Source: Pseudomonas chlororaphis (GTDB lineage: Bacteria; Pseudomonadota; Gammaproteobacteria; Pseudomonadales; Pseudomonadaceae). From it: a stretch of 64,000 bases of DNA. The notes beneath the pieces are model-generated. The model was given only the letters and a program-made list of their open reading frames with translations. It did no database searches and was not told the DNA's origin. Each line of letters starts with the position of its first letter. Within the stretch, counting starts at the first letter, position 1. The stretch lies in assembly GCF_003731765.1 (NCBI RefSeq), contig NZ_MOAL01000004.1:1426001-1490000 (forward strand), in the 5' to 3' direction. Position numbers and translations under genes: made by a program. Below, in pieces: positions 57,801 to 62,730 of this stretch.

Positions 57801-59303
57801 GCCTACATGCTTGAAGACAGCGCGCCGGTAGCGGTGCTGGTGCAGGGCGCGACGCAGCACCTGGTGGACCTCGGGCTGGCCCCGCTGATCAGCCTCGACG
57901 CGCCGCTGTGGCCGGCCGAGCCACTGGACAATCCGCAGTGGCCCGAGCTGCACGCCGGGCACCTGGCCTACGTGATCTACACCTCGGGTTCCACCGGGCA
58001 GCCCAAGGGCGTGATGAACGAGCACGGTGCGGTGGTCAACCGCCTGCTGTGGATGCAGGACGCCTATGGCCTGACGGCTGCGGACGCGGTGTTGCAGAAG
58101 ACCCCGTTCAGCTTCGACGTCTCGGTGTGGGAGTTCTTTTGGCCGCTGATGACCGGTGCGCGCCTGGTGATGGCGCGCCCGGAAGGGCACAAGGACCCGG
58201 CCTACCTGAGCCAGGTGATCCAGGCCGAGGGCATCAGCACCGTGCATTTTGTGCCATCGATGCTCGATGTGTTCCTGGCCCACGGCGCCGATGCGGCCTG
58301 CGGCGCCCTGGTACGGGTGATCTGCAGTGGCGAAGCGCTGCCGGGGAGCCTGGTACGGCGCTTCAAGCAGCAACTGCCGGGCAGCGAGCTGCACAACCTC
58401 TATGGCCCGACCGAGGCCGCAGTGGATGTCACGGCCTGGAACTGCGCCGGGCCGGTGGAGCAGACCCCGGACAACACGCCGATCGGCAAGCCCATCGCCA
58501 ACACCCGCATGTACCTGCTCGACGAGCAGCTGCAGCCGGTGCCCCAGGGCGTGGTGGGTGAGCTGTACATCGGCGGGGTGCAGGTGGCGCGGGGTTACCT
58601 GAACCGCGCGCAACTGAACGCCGAACGCTTCCTGGTGGACCCGTTCAGCCCCCTGGCCAACGCGCGGATGTACCGCACCGGCGACGTTGCCCGCTACCGC
58701 GCCGACGGCCATATCGAGTACCTGGGGCGCAACGATGACCAGGTCAAGCTGCGCGGCCTGCGCATCGAACTGGGGGAAATCCAGGCACGCCTGACCCAGT
58801 TGCCGGAGGTCAAGGAAGCGGTGGTCCTGGCCCGTGAAGACGTGCCGGGGGACATGCGCCTGGTGGCTTACTACAGCACCCGGGAGGCCGGCCAGCGCCT
58901 GGCGGTGGAGGCCCTGCGCGGGCACTTGCTGCAGCACTTGCCGGAGTACATGGTGCCGACGCTGTTTGTGCACTTGGAGGCGCTGCCCCTGAGCCCCAAC
59001 GGCAAGCTGGACCGCAAGGCCCTGCCGGCCCCGGGGCTGGAGGCGGCCATCGTGCGTGAATACGAAGCGCCGCAAGGGGAGACGGAAATCCTCCTGGCCC
59101 GACTCTGGGCCGAACTGCTCAACGTGGAACGCGTTGGGCGCCACGACAACTTCTTCGAGTTGGGCGGGCACTCGCTATTGGCCGTGAGCCTGATCGGCCG
59201 GCTGCATCAGGAAGGCATGGAAGCCGATGTCAGGGCCTTGTTCGAACAACCGACCCTGGCCGGGTACGCGGCAATTACAGAAAGAATGGAGATCGTCCTG
59301 TGA
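36501..59303 (+). CDS. Lipopeptide NRPS 2 (seven modules, each C-A-T)
   Basis: A 7600-residue synthetase that would add residues 3-9. It opens with a TubC-type docking domain (MHFSELMAVLSTLAIRL, about residues 1-50), which is why 36501 is chosen over ATG 36453 and an earlier in-frame start; an AGG lies eight bases upstream. Seven C-A-T modules follow with carrier serines at 1083, 2149, 3236, 4323, 5404, 6473 and 7558. All seven C domains have both HHxxxxxGD and HHxxxDH, the dual C/E pattern. Pockets read Leu, Leu, Gln, Thr, Val, Leu and Ser. There is no thioesterase; the tail ERMEIVL probably meets the docking domain of NRPS3. The seven-module size is as in PsoB and XtlB. Confidence 0.95.
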   Translation: MHFSELMAVLSTLAIRLQMEEGDLVILGDDQALDDELWDNLIQHKAQLLELVAGHDGDWSSPALRITPDMLPLVSLDQAGIDRIVAGIPGGAANVQDIYPLAPLQEGMLYHHLSAQQGDPYVLQTRFAFDSRARFEAFAQALQWTIDRHDILRTSLVWQSLDTPLQVVWRQAPLVCEEVPCDPRNGDVLSQLQARYDTRHYRLDLQQAPLLRLVFAVDEAQQRVVALLLSHHTILDHSALDVVREEILAHMQGRAGQVPAAIPFRNYLAKARMGQSDQVHETFFRDMLGDIDAPTLPFGVQDVQGDSLVIEQLRAPLDSALSLRLRNQARQLGVSAASLMHLAWAMVLGQVCGRDAVVFGTVLLGRMQAGEGADRALGMFINTLPLRVDLGSLDVRSGVRATHTRLSALLGHEHASLALAQRCSGVNASTPLFSAILNYRHSAAADLAEIIELAEGVQVLGADERTNYPFTFNVDDLGEGFTLTLMIDRSIGVQRIADYLQCALYSLVDALEQSPTMALRELSILPAAERQTLLQGFNAHQVEFPRGQAVHRLFEAQVAQRPAAVALRQGELALSYGELNAQANQLAQHLLELGVQPDDRVAICVQRGPAMLVGLLGILKAGAGYVPVDPALPAERRAYLLEDSAPRALLTQAALLGQLPALSVPVIDLDQPHWREHPATDLALPNLTSAHLAYVIYTSGSTGQPKGVMVEHRTLENLVHWHNRAFAQQPGSQVSSVAGFGFDAMAWEVWPTLCAGATLHLPPKDISNENIEQLLAWWQAQPLDVSFLPTPVAEYAFSQQLQHPTLKTLLIGGDRLRQFSQAQTFAVVNNYGPTEATVVATSGVVQVGQVLHIGTPIANARVYVLDEQLRPVPLGVTGELYIGGAGVARGYLNRLKMSAERFLDDPFSHQPDARMYRSGDLVRWLADGNLEYLGRNDDQVKIRGMRIELAEIEARLVLHPEVESAVILAREDGPGVKRLVAYYRPQVAGQSLDNEGLRNWLHSQLPEYMLPVAYVALSQWPLTANGKLDRKALPAPGLEAFISHGFEAPQGAVETTLAQIWGEVLKVEQVGRHDNFFELGGHSLLAVSLIERMRQVGLSADVRILFSQPTLAALAAAVGSGREIEVPANRIPADSQRITPDMLPLLTLSQEAIDQVVASVPGGAANVQDIYPLAPLQEGILYHHIAAEQGDPYLLQTRLAFDSRERLQVFAGVLQQVIARHDILRTSVLWEGLEQPLQVVWRHAELVLQELTPDPAAGDVMAQLQQGFDARHYRLDITRAPLIRLVHAWDPAQQRVLAILLFHHLAMDHTALEVVSQEMQALIAGQGASLGAAAPYRNYVAQARLGVSQAEHEVFFREMLGDIDEPTLPFGLQDVQGDGRDIEEAARPLDPVLNRRLREQARVLGVSAASLMHLAWAQVVGQLSNRRDVVFGTVLLGRLQGGEGADRALGMYINTLPLRVDVGAVAPRAAVKATHARLSALLGHEHASLALAQRCSGVAASGPLFSALLNYRHSNASAQPQAGPQLWDGIEVLGAEERSNYPLTLSVDDRGDGFVLSVLSLASIGAARIGGYMQAALEQLVQALEHGSSVHLEQLSILPVDERQQLLQQFNPNPVDYPQGHTVHGLFEARAAEAPDAVAVIQGGQRLSYGQLNQQANQLAHHLLALGVQPDDRVAISVRRGPDMLLGLLAILKAGAAYVPIDPALPAERLRYLLQDSAPVALLSQGELLQQWASAELPLIDLDQRDWLAQPTSNPSGTGLTPAHLAYVIYTSGSTGLPKGVMVEHRTLENLVHWHNQTFDQHPGSQVSSVAGFGFDAMAWEVWPTLCAGATLHLPPAEVGNDNLEQLLAWWQAQPLEVSFLPTPVAEYAFGRQMQHPTLKTLLIGGDRLRQFNQAQTFAVVNNYGPTEATVVATSGPVAVGQVLHIGKPMGNARIYLLDEQQRLVPMGVAGELYVAGAGVARGYLNRPQMSAERFLADPFSPEPEARMYRSGDLARWLADGSLEYLGRNDDQVKVRGVRIELGEIETALAAHAGVKDAVVLVREGRLVAYFTEQAGPLDIESLRTQVQGSLPDAMVPAAYVRLEALPLTANGKLDRQALPEPGADAVLSRGYEAPMGAVEIALAQIWAEVLKVEQVGRHDHFFELGGHSLLAVSLIERMRQAGMSADVRILFSRPTLADLAAAVGSGREVEVPANRIPAGCQRITPDLLPLVALDQAAIDRIVASVPGGVANVQDIYPLAPLQEGILYHHITAEQGDPYLLQTRLAFDSLARLQAFAGALQQVVERHDILRSAVLWEGLDAPVQVVLREADLVVQEVLLDPAAGDVLAQLGARFDARHYRLDLTRAPLIRLAYAQDPVQQRVVVLLMFHHIVLDHTAFEVVRQEMQACLVGQARDLGPAMPYRNYVAQARLGVSEQEHEAFFREMLGDIDQPTLPFGLQDVQGDGHAIEEARQWLPAGLSQGLRDQARLLGVSVASLVHLAWARVLAVATGTDQVVFGTVLVGRMQGGEGADRALGIFINTLPLRVDVGVLDARAGVRALHQRLSALLGHEHASLALAQRCSGVAAPLPLFSAMLNYRHSAAGAAQPEAHPAWQGMQTLAHDGRTNYPLSLNVDDLGDGFKLTAMTLQQIGAQRVCGYMQTALESLVQALEQRSPLALNRLPILAPNERERLLQALTSSDLDGGLEGDLQQTLAQRFQAQVERTPDAVALQFEQQSLSYAQLNARANQLAHHLREQGVGPDVRVAICIERSLELVIGLLAILKAGGAYVPLDPAYPPERLAYMLEDSAPAALLVHGATRDLPGRAPGPLIDLDLFDGHPYSTDNPRVPGLTARHLAYVIYTSGSTGTPKGVMVEQRGLVNLLHWSAQLCPAAAGDSLLQKTPLSFDASVWELFWPLTAGLRLVLARPDGHREPRYLAQLIREQQITVIQFVPAMLQLFLELDEVRQCTSLKEVFCGGGELGAGLARRFQALLPQARLHNVYGPTEATVDSTVWTLEPGAPVPEVQLPIGRPIANTRLYVLDAEGEPVPVGASGHLHIGGAGVARGYLGLPKLMAESFIDSPFVAGDRLYRSGDLVRYQADGNLQFLGRNDLQVKLYGLRIEPGDIQQHLEHFPGISEAVVLVREDVPGDPRLVAYYSTRADSPVPEAEALREHLLQHLPEYMVPALFVALPALPLTPNGKLDRKALPAPDQSALLQRAYAAPVGEVETTLARIWAEVLKVEQVGRHDHFFELGGHSLLAVSLIERMRQVGLSADVRVLFSQPTLAALAAAVGSGREIEVPANRIGADCRHITPELLPLLDLSQEAIDRIVASVPGGAANVQDIYPLAPLQEGILYHHLMAEQGDPYLLQSQMAFDSRQRLQVFTDALQQVIERHDILRTSVLWQGLEQPVQVVWRHAELQVQEVVLDAADGDVLGQLQQRYDARHYRLDMTRAPLIQLLHAKDPVQQRVVAILLFHHLAMDHTALEVVGHELSAFLGGQGASLGAPVPYRNYVAQALLGASEQEHEVFFRDMLGDIEQPTLAFGLQDVQGDGRDIEEVSQVLAGELSGRIRRQARGLGVSAASLFHLAWARVLSATSGQPNTVFGTVLMGRMQGGEGADRALGMFINTLPLRVDIDATSVRDGVRATHARLTALLGHEHASLALAQRCSQVAAPLPLFSAMLNYRHSAQAQVQPATQALWQGIQTLASEERSNYPLSLNVDDLGEDFRLNVMTPARIGAERVCGYMRTALESLVQALETAPHTTLERLAILPAAERQQLLGDGQGTGEAYAVEQTLHGLFEAQVQRTPQAVAVLIDDQSLSYAQLNAQANQVAHRLLALGVRPDDRVAICVERGLSMLVGLLGILKAGAGYVPIDPSYPAERIAFTLQDSAPVALLLHTDTLQLAAEWPLAQIDLDSPALADEATDNPQVPGLKVSHLAYVIYTSGSTGLPKGVMVEHRQVTRLFSATQGWFDFNRRDVWALFHSFAFDFSVWEIWGALLHGGQLLVVPQLVSRSPDECYALLCRAGVSILNQTPSAFRQLIAAQGRSDLKHSLRQVIFGGEALDPGILKPWYERVGNAGTRLVNMYGITETTVHVTYRALEAADARVPGVSPIGGPIPDLQLYLLDSQHEPVPVGVVGELYVGGAGVARGYLNRDALNAERFIADPFSTQAAGRLYKTGDLGRWLAAGNLEYLGRNDDQVKIRGFRIELGEVQARLAACDGVREAVVIAREDEPGDQRLVAYLVAEDGQQPSAAELREQMLVSLAEYMLPSAFVLLQALPLTGNGKLDRKALPAPDGAALARGGYVAPVGEVEQRIATLWQELLKVEQVGRHDNFFELGGHSLLAVKLMERMRQLDLRADVRVLFGQPTLAALAAAVGGTDEVRVPANLIGARCTAITPNMLPLVKLDQAAIDRVVATVPGGAGNVQDIYGLAPLQAGILYHHLSSPAGDPYLLQMHLGFSGLAQVKAFVSALQGVIARHDILRTSLVWDSLDEPVQVVWREAPLALERVDDDLLDGDVLEQMQQRFDPRHYRLDLGQASIMRFAYTRDEANDRWLGVLLLHHILLDHTSLAVLVEEMSASLGGLAEGLAAPVQYRNYVAQARLGISEEAHEGFFREMLGDVEEPTLPFGLQDVQGDGSGIQESHLALDPALCRAVREQARQLGVSAASLMHLAWAQVLGQVSGQDDVVFGTVLLGRMQGGEGADRALGMFINTLPLRVAVGAMTVLDGVRATHARLAQLLGHEHAPLSLAQRCSGVPAATPLFSSLLNYRHNAPDAEAGNPASVWDGIEVLNARERSNYPLVLNVNDLGHAFELTVQALAEVDGARVGEYMRCALDNLVRALEEAPNTPLQQLSILAPAERERVLHGFNATARAYPDQQALHRLFEAQVQANPHAVAAVHGEHLLSYEQLNQRANRLAHALLGLGVQPGDSVATLLPRSLDLLTSQLAISKCAAAYVPLDINAPAERQLFMLADSQARLLLTHSGELLACPSQRIELDRLDLDPQPTRNPDLAPSSESVAYIMYTSGSTGTPKGVRVPHRAVSRLVLNNGYADFTARDRVAFASNPAFDASTLEVWAPLLNGGRVVVVDQDVVLSSQALGALLLAQEVSVLWMTAGLFQQHADGLLPAFRQLRYLMVGGDVLDPAVIGRVLAHGAPKHLLNGYGPTEATTFSTTFEIKAVESGSIPIGRPIGNSRAYVLDARQQPVAVGVVGELYIGGAGVALGYLNQPQLTAAMFIADPFITEGSGDDAQGLMYRTGDLACWREDGVLLYQGRNDQQVKLRGFRIELGEIETRVAACAGVKDVAVLVREDAPGDKRLVAYCTPLVAGETLDIEGLHSTLQGQLPDYMVPAAYVQLPVLPLTANGKLDRKALPAPDASALLSRAYEAPLGEVEITLARIWAEVLKVEQVGRHDHFFELGGHSLLAVSLIERMRQVGLSADVRVLFNQPTLAALAAAVGSGREIEVPANRIGADCRHITPALLPLLDLSQEAIDLIVAQVPGGAANVQDIYPLAPLQAGILYHHISAAQGDPYLLQSRLSFDSLERLQAFAEALQQVIARHDILRTSVHWQGLEQPVQVVWRHAELQVQGLQLDPAAGDIVEQLQARFDARHHRVELTQAPLMRLIHAPDPQHGRVVSLLLFHHLALDHTAMEVVGAEMRALLLKQPGPLGTPVPYRNYVAQALLGAGEEEHEAFFRDMLGDVEEPTLPFGLQDVQGDGQNIDEAHLPLPPALSQRLREQARQLGVSAASLMHLAWAQVLGQVSDREDVVFGTVLMGRMQGGEGADRALGVFINTLPLRVALGETGVREGVRAVHRRLSALLGHEHASLALAQRCSQVAVSAPLFSALLNYRHSAHEGLHDEQTPWAGIELLGGEERSNYPLSLSVDDLGQGFALSVLAVAHLGAQRICGYMHTALEHLVQALEQSPGVALNRLPILPEAERQHLLETFNASTRHYPRGQTIHGLFEARAAESPDALAMVQGSQRLSYGELNAQANQLAQHLLALGVQPDERIAICVQRGPAMLVGLLGILKAGAAYVPVDPALPSERLRYLLEDSAPLALLSQGHLLGQLPALALPVIDLDATAWHNAALANPSGAGLTPAHLAYVIYTSGSTGLPKGVMVEHRTLENLVHWHNQAFAQQAGSQVSSVAGFGFDAMAWEVWPALCVGATLHLPPRDIGNENIEQLLAWWQAQPLEVSFLPTPVAEYAFHQQLQHPSLKTLLIGGDRLRQFTRAQGFAVINNYGPTEATVVATSGAVQVGQVLHIGTPMANARVYLLDRQMRPVPVGVAGELYVGGAGVARGYLNRSQMTAERFLADPFSQNPEARMYRSGDLARWLADGSIEYLGRNDDQVKIRGMRIELGEIETALARFPGLSEAVVLAREDGAGHTRLVAYFTAAEHVQIEALRAELQASLPGHMVPSAYVQLPALPLTANGKLDRKALPEPAAEDLISREYQAPEGAVEVALAQIWQEVLKVEQVGRHDHFFELGGHSLLAVNLIERMRQAGMSADVRILFSQPTLAALAAAVGSGREVQVPDNRIPADCQRITPDMLPLVQLDQVTLDAVLARVPGGAANVQDIYPLAPLQEGILYHHITARQGDPYLLQSHMAFADRSVFAAFTEALQQVIARHDILRTGVLWEGLQQPLQVVLRNAPLVVREELLDPAAGDILGQLHALYDARHHRLDISQAPLMRVHFAHDPANARIVAVVLFHHLALDHTAMDVVGHELRAFLLGEGGNLGAPVPYRNYVAQARLGVSEQEHEAFFRDMLGDIDEPTLPFDLQDVQGDGGDIEERSQALPSTLSARLRHQARLQGVSAASLFHLAWARVLAGTSGKPAVVFGTVLLGRMQGGEGADRALGMFINTLPLRVNVDQVSVREGLRATHGRLSALLGHEHASLALAQRCSGVAAPLPLFSAMLNYRHSQDTQQPEAVHASAHGIQTLAGEERTNYPLSLNVDDRGEGFSLTAMTPARIGAQRICGYMQTALESLVDALERAPDMALNRLPILPGAERQHLLLDLNATAVGYDLEQTLHGLFEAQVERTPEAPALLAGGQQLSYRQLNQRANQLAHHLRRQGVSADSRVAICVERGLEMVVGLLAILKAGGGYVPIDPSYPAERIAYMLEDSAPVAVLVQGATQHLVDLGLAPLISLDAPLWPAEPLDNPQWPELHAGHLAYVIYTSGSTGQPKGVMNEHGAVVNRLLWMQDAYGLTAADAVLQKTPFSFDVSVWEFFWPLMTGARLVMARPEGHKDPAYLSQVIQAEGISTVHFVPSMLDVFLAHGADAACGALVRVICSGEALPGSLVRRFKQQLPGSELHNLYGPTEAAVDVTAWNCAGPVEQTPDNTPIGKPIANTRMYLLDEQLQPVPQGVVGELYIGGVQVARGYLNRAQLNAERFLVDPFSPLANARMYRTGDVARYRADGHIEYLGRNDDQVKLRGLRIELGEIQARLTQLPEVKEAVVLAREDVPGDMRLVAYYSTREAGQRLAVEALRGHLLQHLPEYMVPTLFVHLEALPLSPNGKLDRKALPAPGLEAAIVREYEAPQGETEILLARLWAELLNVERVGRHDNFFELGGHSLLAVSLIGRLHQEGMEADVRALFEQPTLAGYAAITERMEIVL
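39871..43080 (+). other. NRPS2 module 2: dual C/E, A (Leu), T
   Basis: Residue 4. C motifs HHIAAEQGD and HHLAMDH. The pocket reads DAWFLGNVVK (Leu), with an A domain very similar to that of module 1. Confidence 0.85.
43081..46340 (+). other. NRPS2 module 3: dual C/E, A (Gln), T
   Basis: Residue 5. C motifs HHITAEQGD and HHIVLDH. The pocket reads DAWQFGVVDK, a Gln-type code; the A domain is of the same lineage as the Glu domain of NRPS1. Confidence 0.8.
46341..49590 (+). other. NRPS2 module 4: dual C/E, A (Thr), T
   Basis: Residue 6. C motifs HHLMAEQGD and HHLAMDH. The pocket reads DFWNIGMVHK, the textbook Thr code (FDFSVWE, LNQTP, VIFGG, NMYGITETTVH). It is the only A domain of this lineage in the window. 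Confidence 0.88.
49591..52840 (+). other. NRPS2 module 5: dual C/E, A (Val), T
   Basis: Residue 7. C motifs HHLSSPAGD and HHILLDH. The pocket reads DALWMGGTFK (Val-like, Ile possible); the A domain is nearly the same as that of NRPS1 module 1. Confidence 0.8.
52841..56040 (+). other. NRPS2 module 6: dual C/E, A (Leu), T
   Basis: Residue 8. C motifs HHISAAQGD and HHLALDH. The pocket reads DAWFLGNVVK (Leu). Confidence 0.85.
56041..59303 (+). other. NRPS2 module 7: dual C/E, A (Ser), T
   Basis: Residue 9. C motifs HHITARQGD and HHLALDH. The pocket reads DVWHISLVDK, close to the Ser code DVWHLSLIDK. Ser9 is the residue whose hydroxyl closes the putisolvin lactone, so this module probably supplies the ring nucleophile. 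Confidence 0.8.
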
Positions 59304-62300
59304 GCGTGATTGAACTGTTGGCAACCCTGAAGGCAAAAGACATCCAACTGGCGTTGCGCGATGAGCAACTGATTGTCCAGGGCAACCGCCAGGCCCTGAC
59401 CGAGCCTGCGGTGATCGCCCAGTTGCGCGAGTACAAGCCGGTGCTGATCGAGATGATCCGCTCGGGGCAGTACTCGGCGCCCAAGTCCGGCCAGGTGGCG
59501 GTGCCGGTCAACGGCATCCTGCCCGGCTGCACCCGGATCACGCCGTCGATGCTGACCCTGGTGCAACTGGACCAGGAGGCCATCGACCGCCTCGTCGCCA
59601 GCGTCCCGGGGGGCGCCGCCAACGTGCAGGACATCTACCCCCTGGCGCCGTTGCAGGAGGGCATCCTCTACCACCACGCCAGTGCCGGGCAGGGCGACCC
59701 CTATGTGATGCAGGCGCATTTCGCCTTTGACCATCGGCCCCGCCTGGAGGCCTTTGCCCAGGCCTTGCAGGCGGTGATCGAACGCCATGACATCCTGCGC
59801 ACCGCAGTGCTCTGGGAAGGCCTGGAGACGCCGCTGCAAGTGGTCTGGCGCCAGGCCACCCTGGCCTTGCAGGAGGTGCCGCTGGCGCCGGCCGACGGCG
59901 ATATTCTTGAGCAGTTGCACCAGCGTTTCGACGCCCGCCACTACCGCCTGGACGTGACCCAGGCGCCGCTGATCCGCCTGGCCTATGCCGAGGACCCGGC
60001 CAACCAGCGCCTCGTCGCCGTGCTGCTGTTTCACCACATGGCCCTGGACCACAGCGCCCTGGACGTGGTGCGCCAGGAAATGTGCGCCTTGCTCCTGGGC
60101 CAGGGCCATCTGCTGGGCCCGGCCGTACCGTTTCGCAACTACGTGGCCCAGGCCCGGTTGGGCATGGGCGAGGAGGAGCACGAGGCGTTCTTCCGCCAGA
60201 TGCTCGGCGACATCGACGAACCGACCCTGCCGTTCGGCCTGCATGACGTGCAGGGCGACGGCAGCGCCATCGACGAATTCAGCCTGCCCCTGGACCCGCA
60301 GCTGTGCCAGGGCCTGCGGGCCCAGGCGCGACAATTGGGGGTGAGCGCCGCGAGCCTGTTCCACAGCGCCTGGGCCCAGGTGCTGGGCGCGCTGTCGGGC
60401 AAGCGCAAGGTGGTGTTCGGCACGGTGCTGATGGGGCGCATGCAGGGCGGCGGTGACAACGACCGGGCCCTGGGCATGTTTATCAATACCTTGCCGTTTC
60501 GGGTCGACCTCAACGGCTGCACGGTGCAGGACGGGGTCAAGGCGGCCCACGCCCGGCTCACCACCTTGCTGCGCCATGAACACGCACCGCTGGCCCTGGC
60601 CCAGCGCTGCAGCGGTGTCTCCGCACCGGCACCGCTGTTCAGCAGCTTGCTTAACTACCGGCACAGCGCGCCGGCCAGCGGCAACTTGATCACGGCCTGG
60701 CAGGGCATCTCCAGCCTGAACTCCGAAGAACGCACCAACTACCCGCTGACCATGAGCGTGGATGACCTGGGCCAGGGCTTTGTCCTGACCTTGCTGGCCT
60801 GCCGCGAGGTCGACCCGCAGCGGGTTTGCGACTACCTGCGCTGTGCCCTGGAAAACCTCGTGCACGCCCTGGAACAGGCACCGCAGCAGGCCCTGGAGCA
60901 AGTGTCGGTGCTGCCGCCTGCCGAGCGCGAGCAGCTGCTGGCCCTTAACTCGCCCCGGGTCGACTACCCGCAAGGGTTGACCATCGGCCAGCGCGTGGCG
61001 GCCCGGGCGGCGACTCAACCGGACGCCGTGGCGGCGATTCATGAGGGGCAACAACTGACCTACGCCGAGCTCAATCGCCGGGCCAACGGCCTAGCCCGGC
61101 GCCTGCTGGACCTGGGGGTACAGCCCGATGACCGGGTGGCGGTGATTGCCCGTCGCGGCCTCGACACCCTGGCCGGCCTGCTGGCGGTGCTCAAGGCCGG
61201 TGCCTGTTATGTGCCGATTGACCCGGCCCATCCCTTTGAACGTCTGAGCTACCTGCTGGCCGACAGCGCCCCGGTGGCGCTGCTGACCCAGGCCGACCTG
61301 CGCGGCCGCCTGCCGGTGTTTTCGGGGCCGCTGATCGAGCTGGAGGAGGGCGCCGGGAGCGACGCAGCCTGCGATGATCCGCAATTGCTGCAACTGACCG
61401 CGCAGCATTTGGCCTATGTGATTTACACCTCCGGTTCCACCGGCCTGCCCAAGGGCGTGATGGTCGAGCACCAGACCCTGGGCAACCTGGTGGACTGGCA
61501 CAACCAGGCCTTTGACCTGGGGCCGGGGCGCCATACCTCGAGCCTGGCCGGTTTCGGGTTTGATGCCATGGCCTGGGAAATCTGGCCGGCGCTGTGTGCC
61601 GGGGCGACCCTGCATTTGCCGCCTGTCCAGGACGGCACTGAAGACCTCGACGCGCTGCTGGCCTGGTGGCGCGCCCAGCCCCTGGACGTGAGTTTTTTGC
61701 CGACCCCGGTGGCCGAGTACGCCTTCAGCCAGCACCTTGAGCACCCGACCCTGCGCACCCTGTTGATCGGCGGTGATCGCCTGCGGCACTTCTCCAGGGC
61801 CCAGGCATTCGAGGTGATCAACAACTACGGCCCCACCGAGGCCACGGTGGTGGCGACCTCGGGCCGGGTCGAGGCCGGGCAGGTGCTGCACATCGGCAAG
61901 CCGATGGCCAATGCCCGTGTCTACCTGCTGGACGAGCAGCAACGCCCGGTGCCCCTGGGGGTGGCGGGGGAGCTGTACGTGGGCGGCGCCGGGGTGGCTC
62001 GGGGCTACCTCAACCGTGCCGATTTGACCGCCGAGCGTTTTCTGCACGACCCGTTCAGCGATCAGCTCCAGGCGCGCATGTACCGCAGCGGCGACCTGGC
62101 GCGCTGGCTCGCCGACGGCAGCCTGGAATACCTGGGGCGCAACGACGACCAGGTGAAAATCCGTGGCCTGCGCATTGAATTGGGGGAAATCGAAAACCGC
62201 CTCAACCAACTGGCCGGCATTCGCGAAGCCGTGGTGGTGGCCCGTGAGGATGAACCGGGCCAGCCCCGGCTGGTGGCCTATTTCACCGAACAGGCAGAGG

Positions 62301-62730
62301 TCGAACCCTTGGCCCCGGCCGAGCTGCGCCAGCAACTGCTGGCCCACCTGCCGGACTACATGGTGCCGGTGGCCTACGTGAAACTCGACGGCTTGCCGCT
62401 GACTGCCAACGGCAAGCTGGACCAGCGCGCCCTGCCCAAACCCGACCGGGCGGCGACCTTCAGCCGCGCCTACGAGGCGCCCCTGGGCGAACTCGAAACC
62501 ACCCTGGCGCAGATCTGGGCCGAGGTGCTGCAGGTCGAGCGCGTGGGGCGTGGCGATCACTTTTTCGAGCTGGGCGGGCATTCCCTGCTGGCGATGCGCA
62601 TGGTCTCCCAGGTGCGCCTGCAGCTGGGGGTGGAGCTGGCCCTGGGCGAGCTGTTTGCCAACCCCGAACTGGCCGCCGTGGCCCAGGTGCTGGCCCAGGC
62701 GGGGCGCAGCGCCTTGCCACCGATCCTGGC
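59300..62730 (+). other. NRPS3 module 1: docking, dual C/E, A (Leu), T
   Basis: Residue 10. The pocket reads DAWFLGNVVK (Leu). The carrier domain (FELGGHSLLAMRMVSQVRLQ) is of a different lineage from those of NRPS1 and NRPS2, in keeping with the change to an LCL-type C domain that follows. Confidence 0.85.

Noticed and set aside
54960..59171. Minus-strand open frame of 1403 codons opposite NRPS2
   Set aside because: Antisense shadow with no ribosome-binding site, domain or plausible composition.
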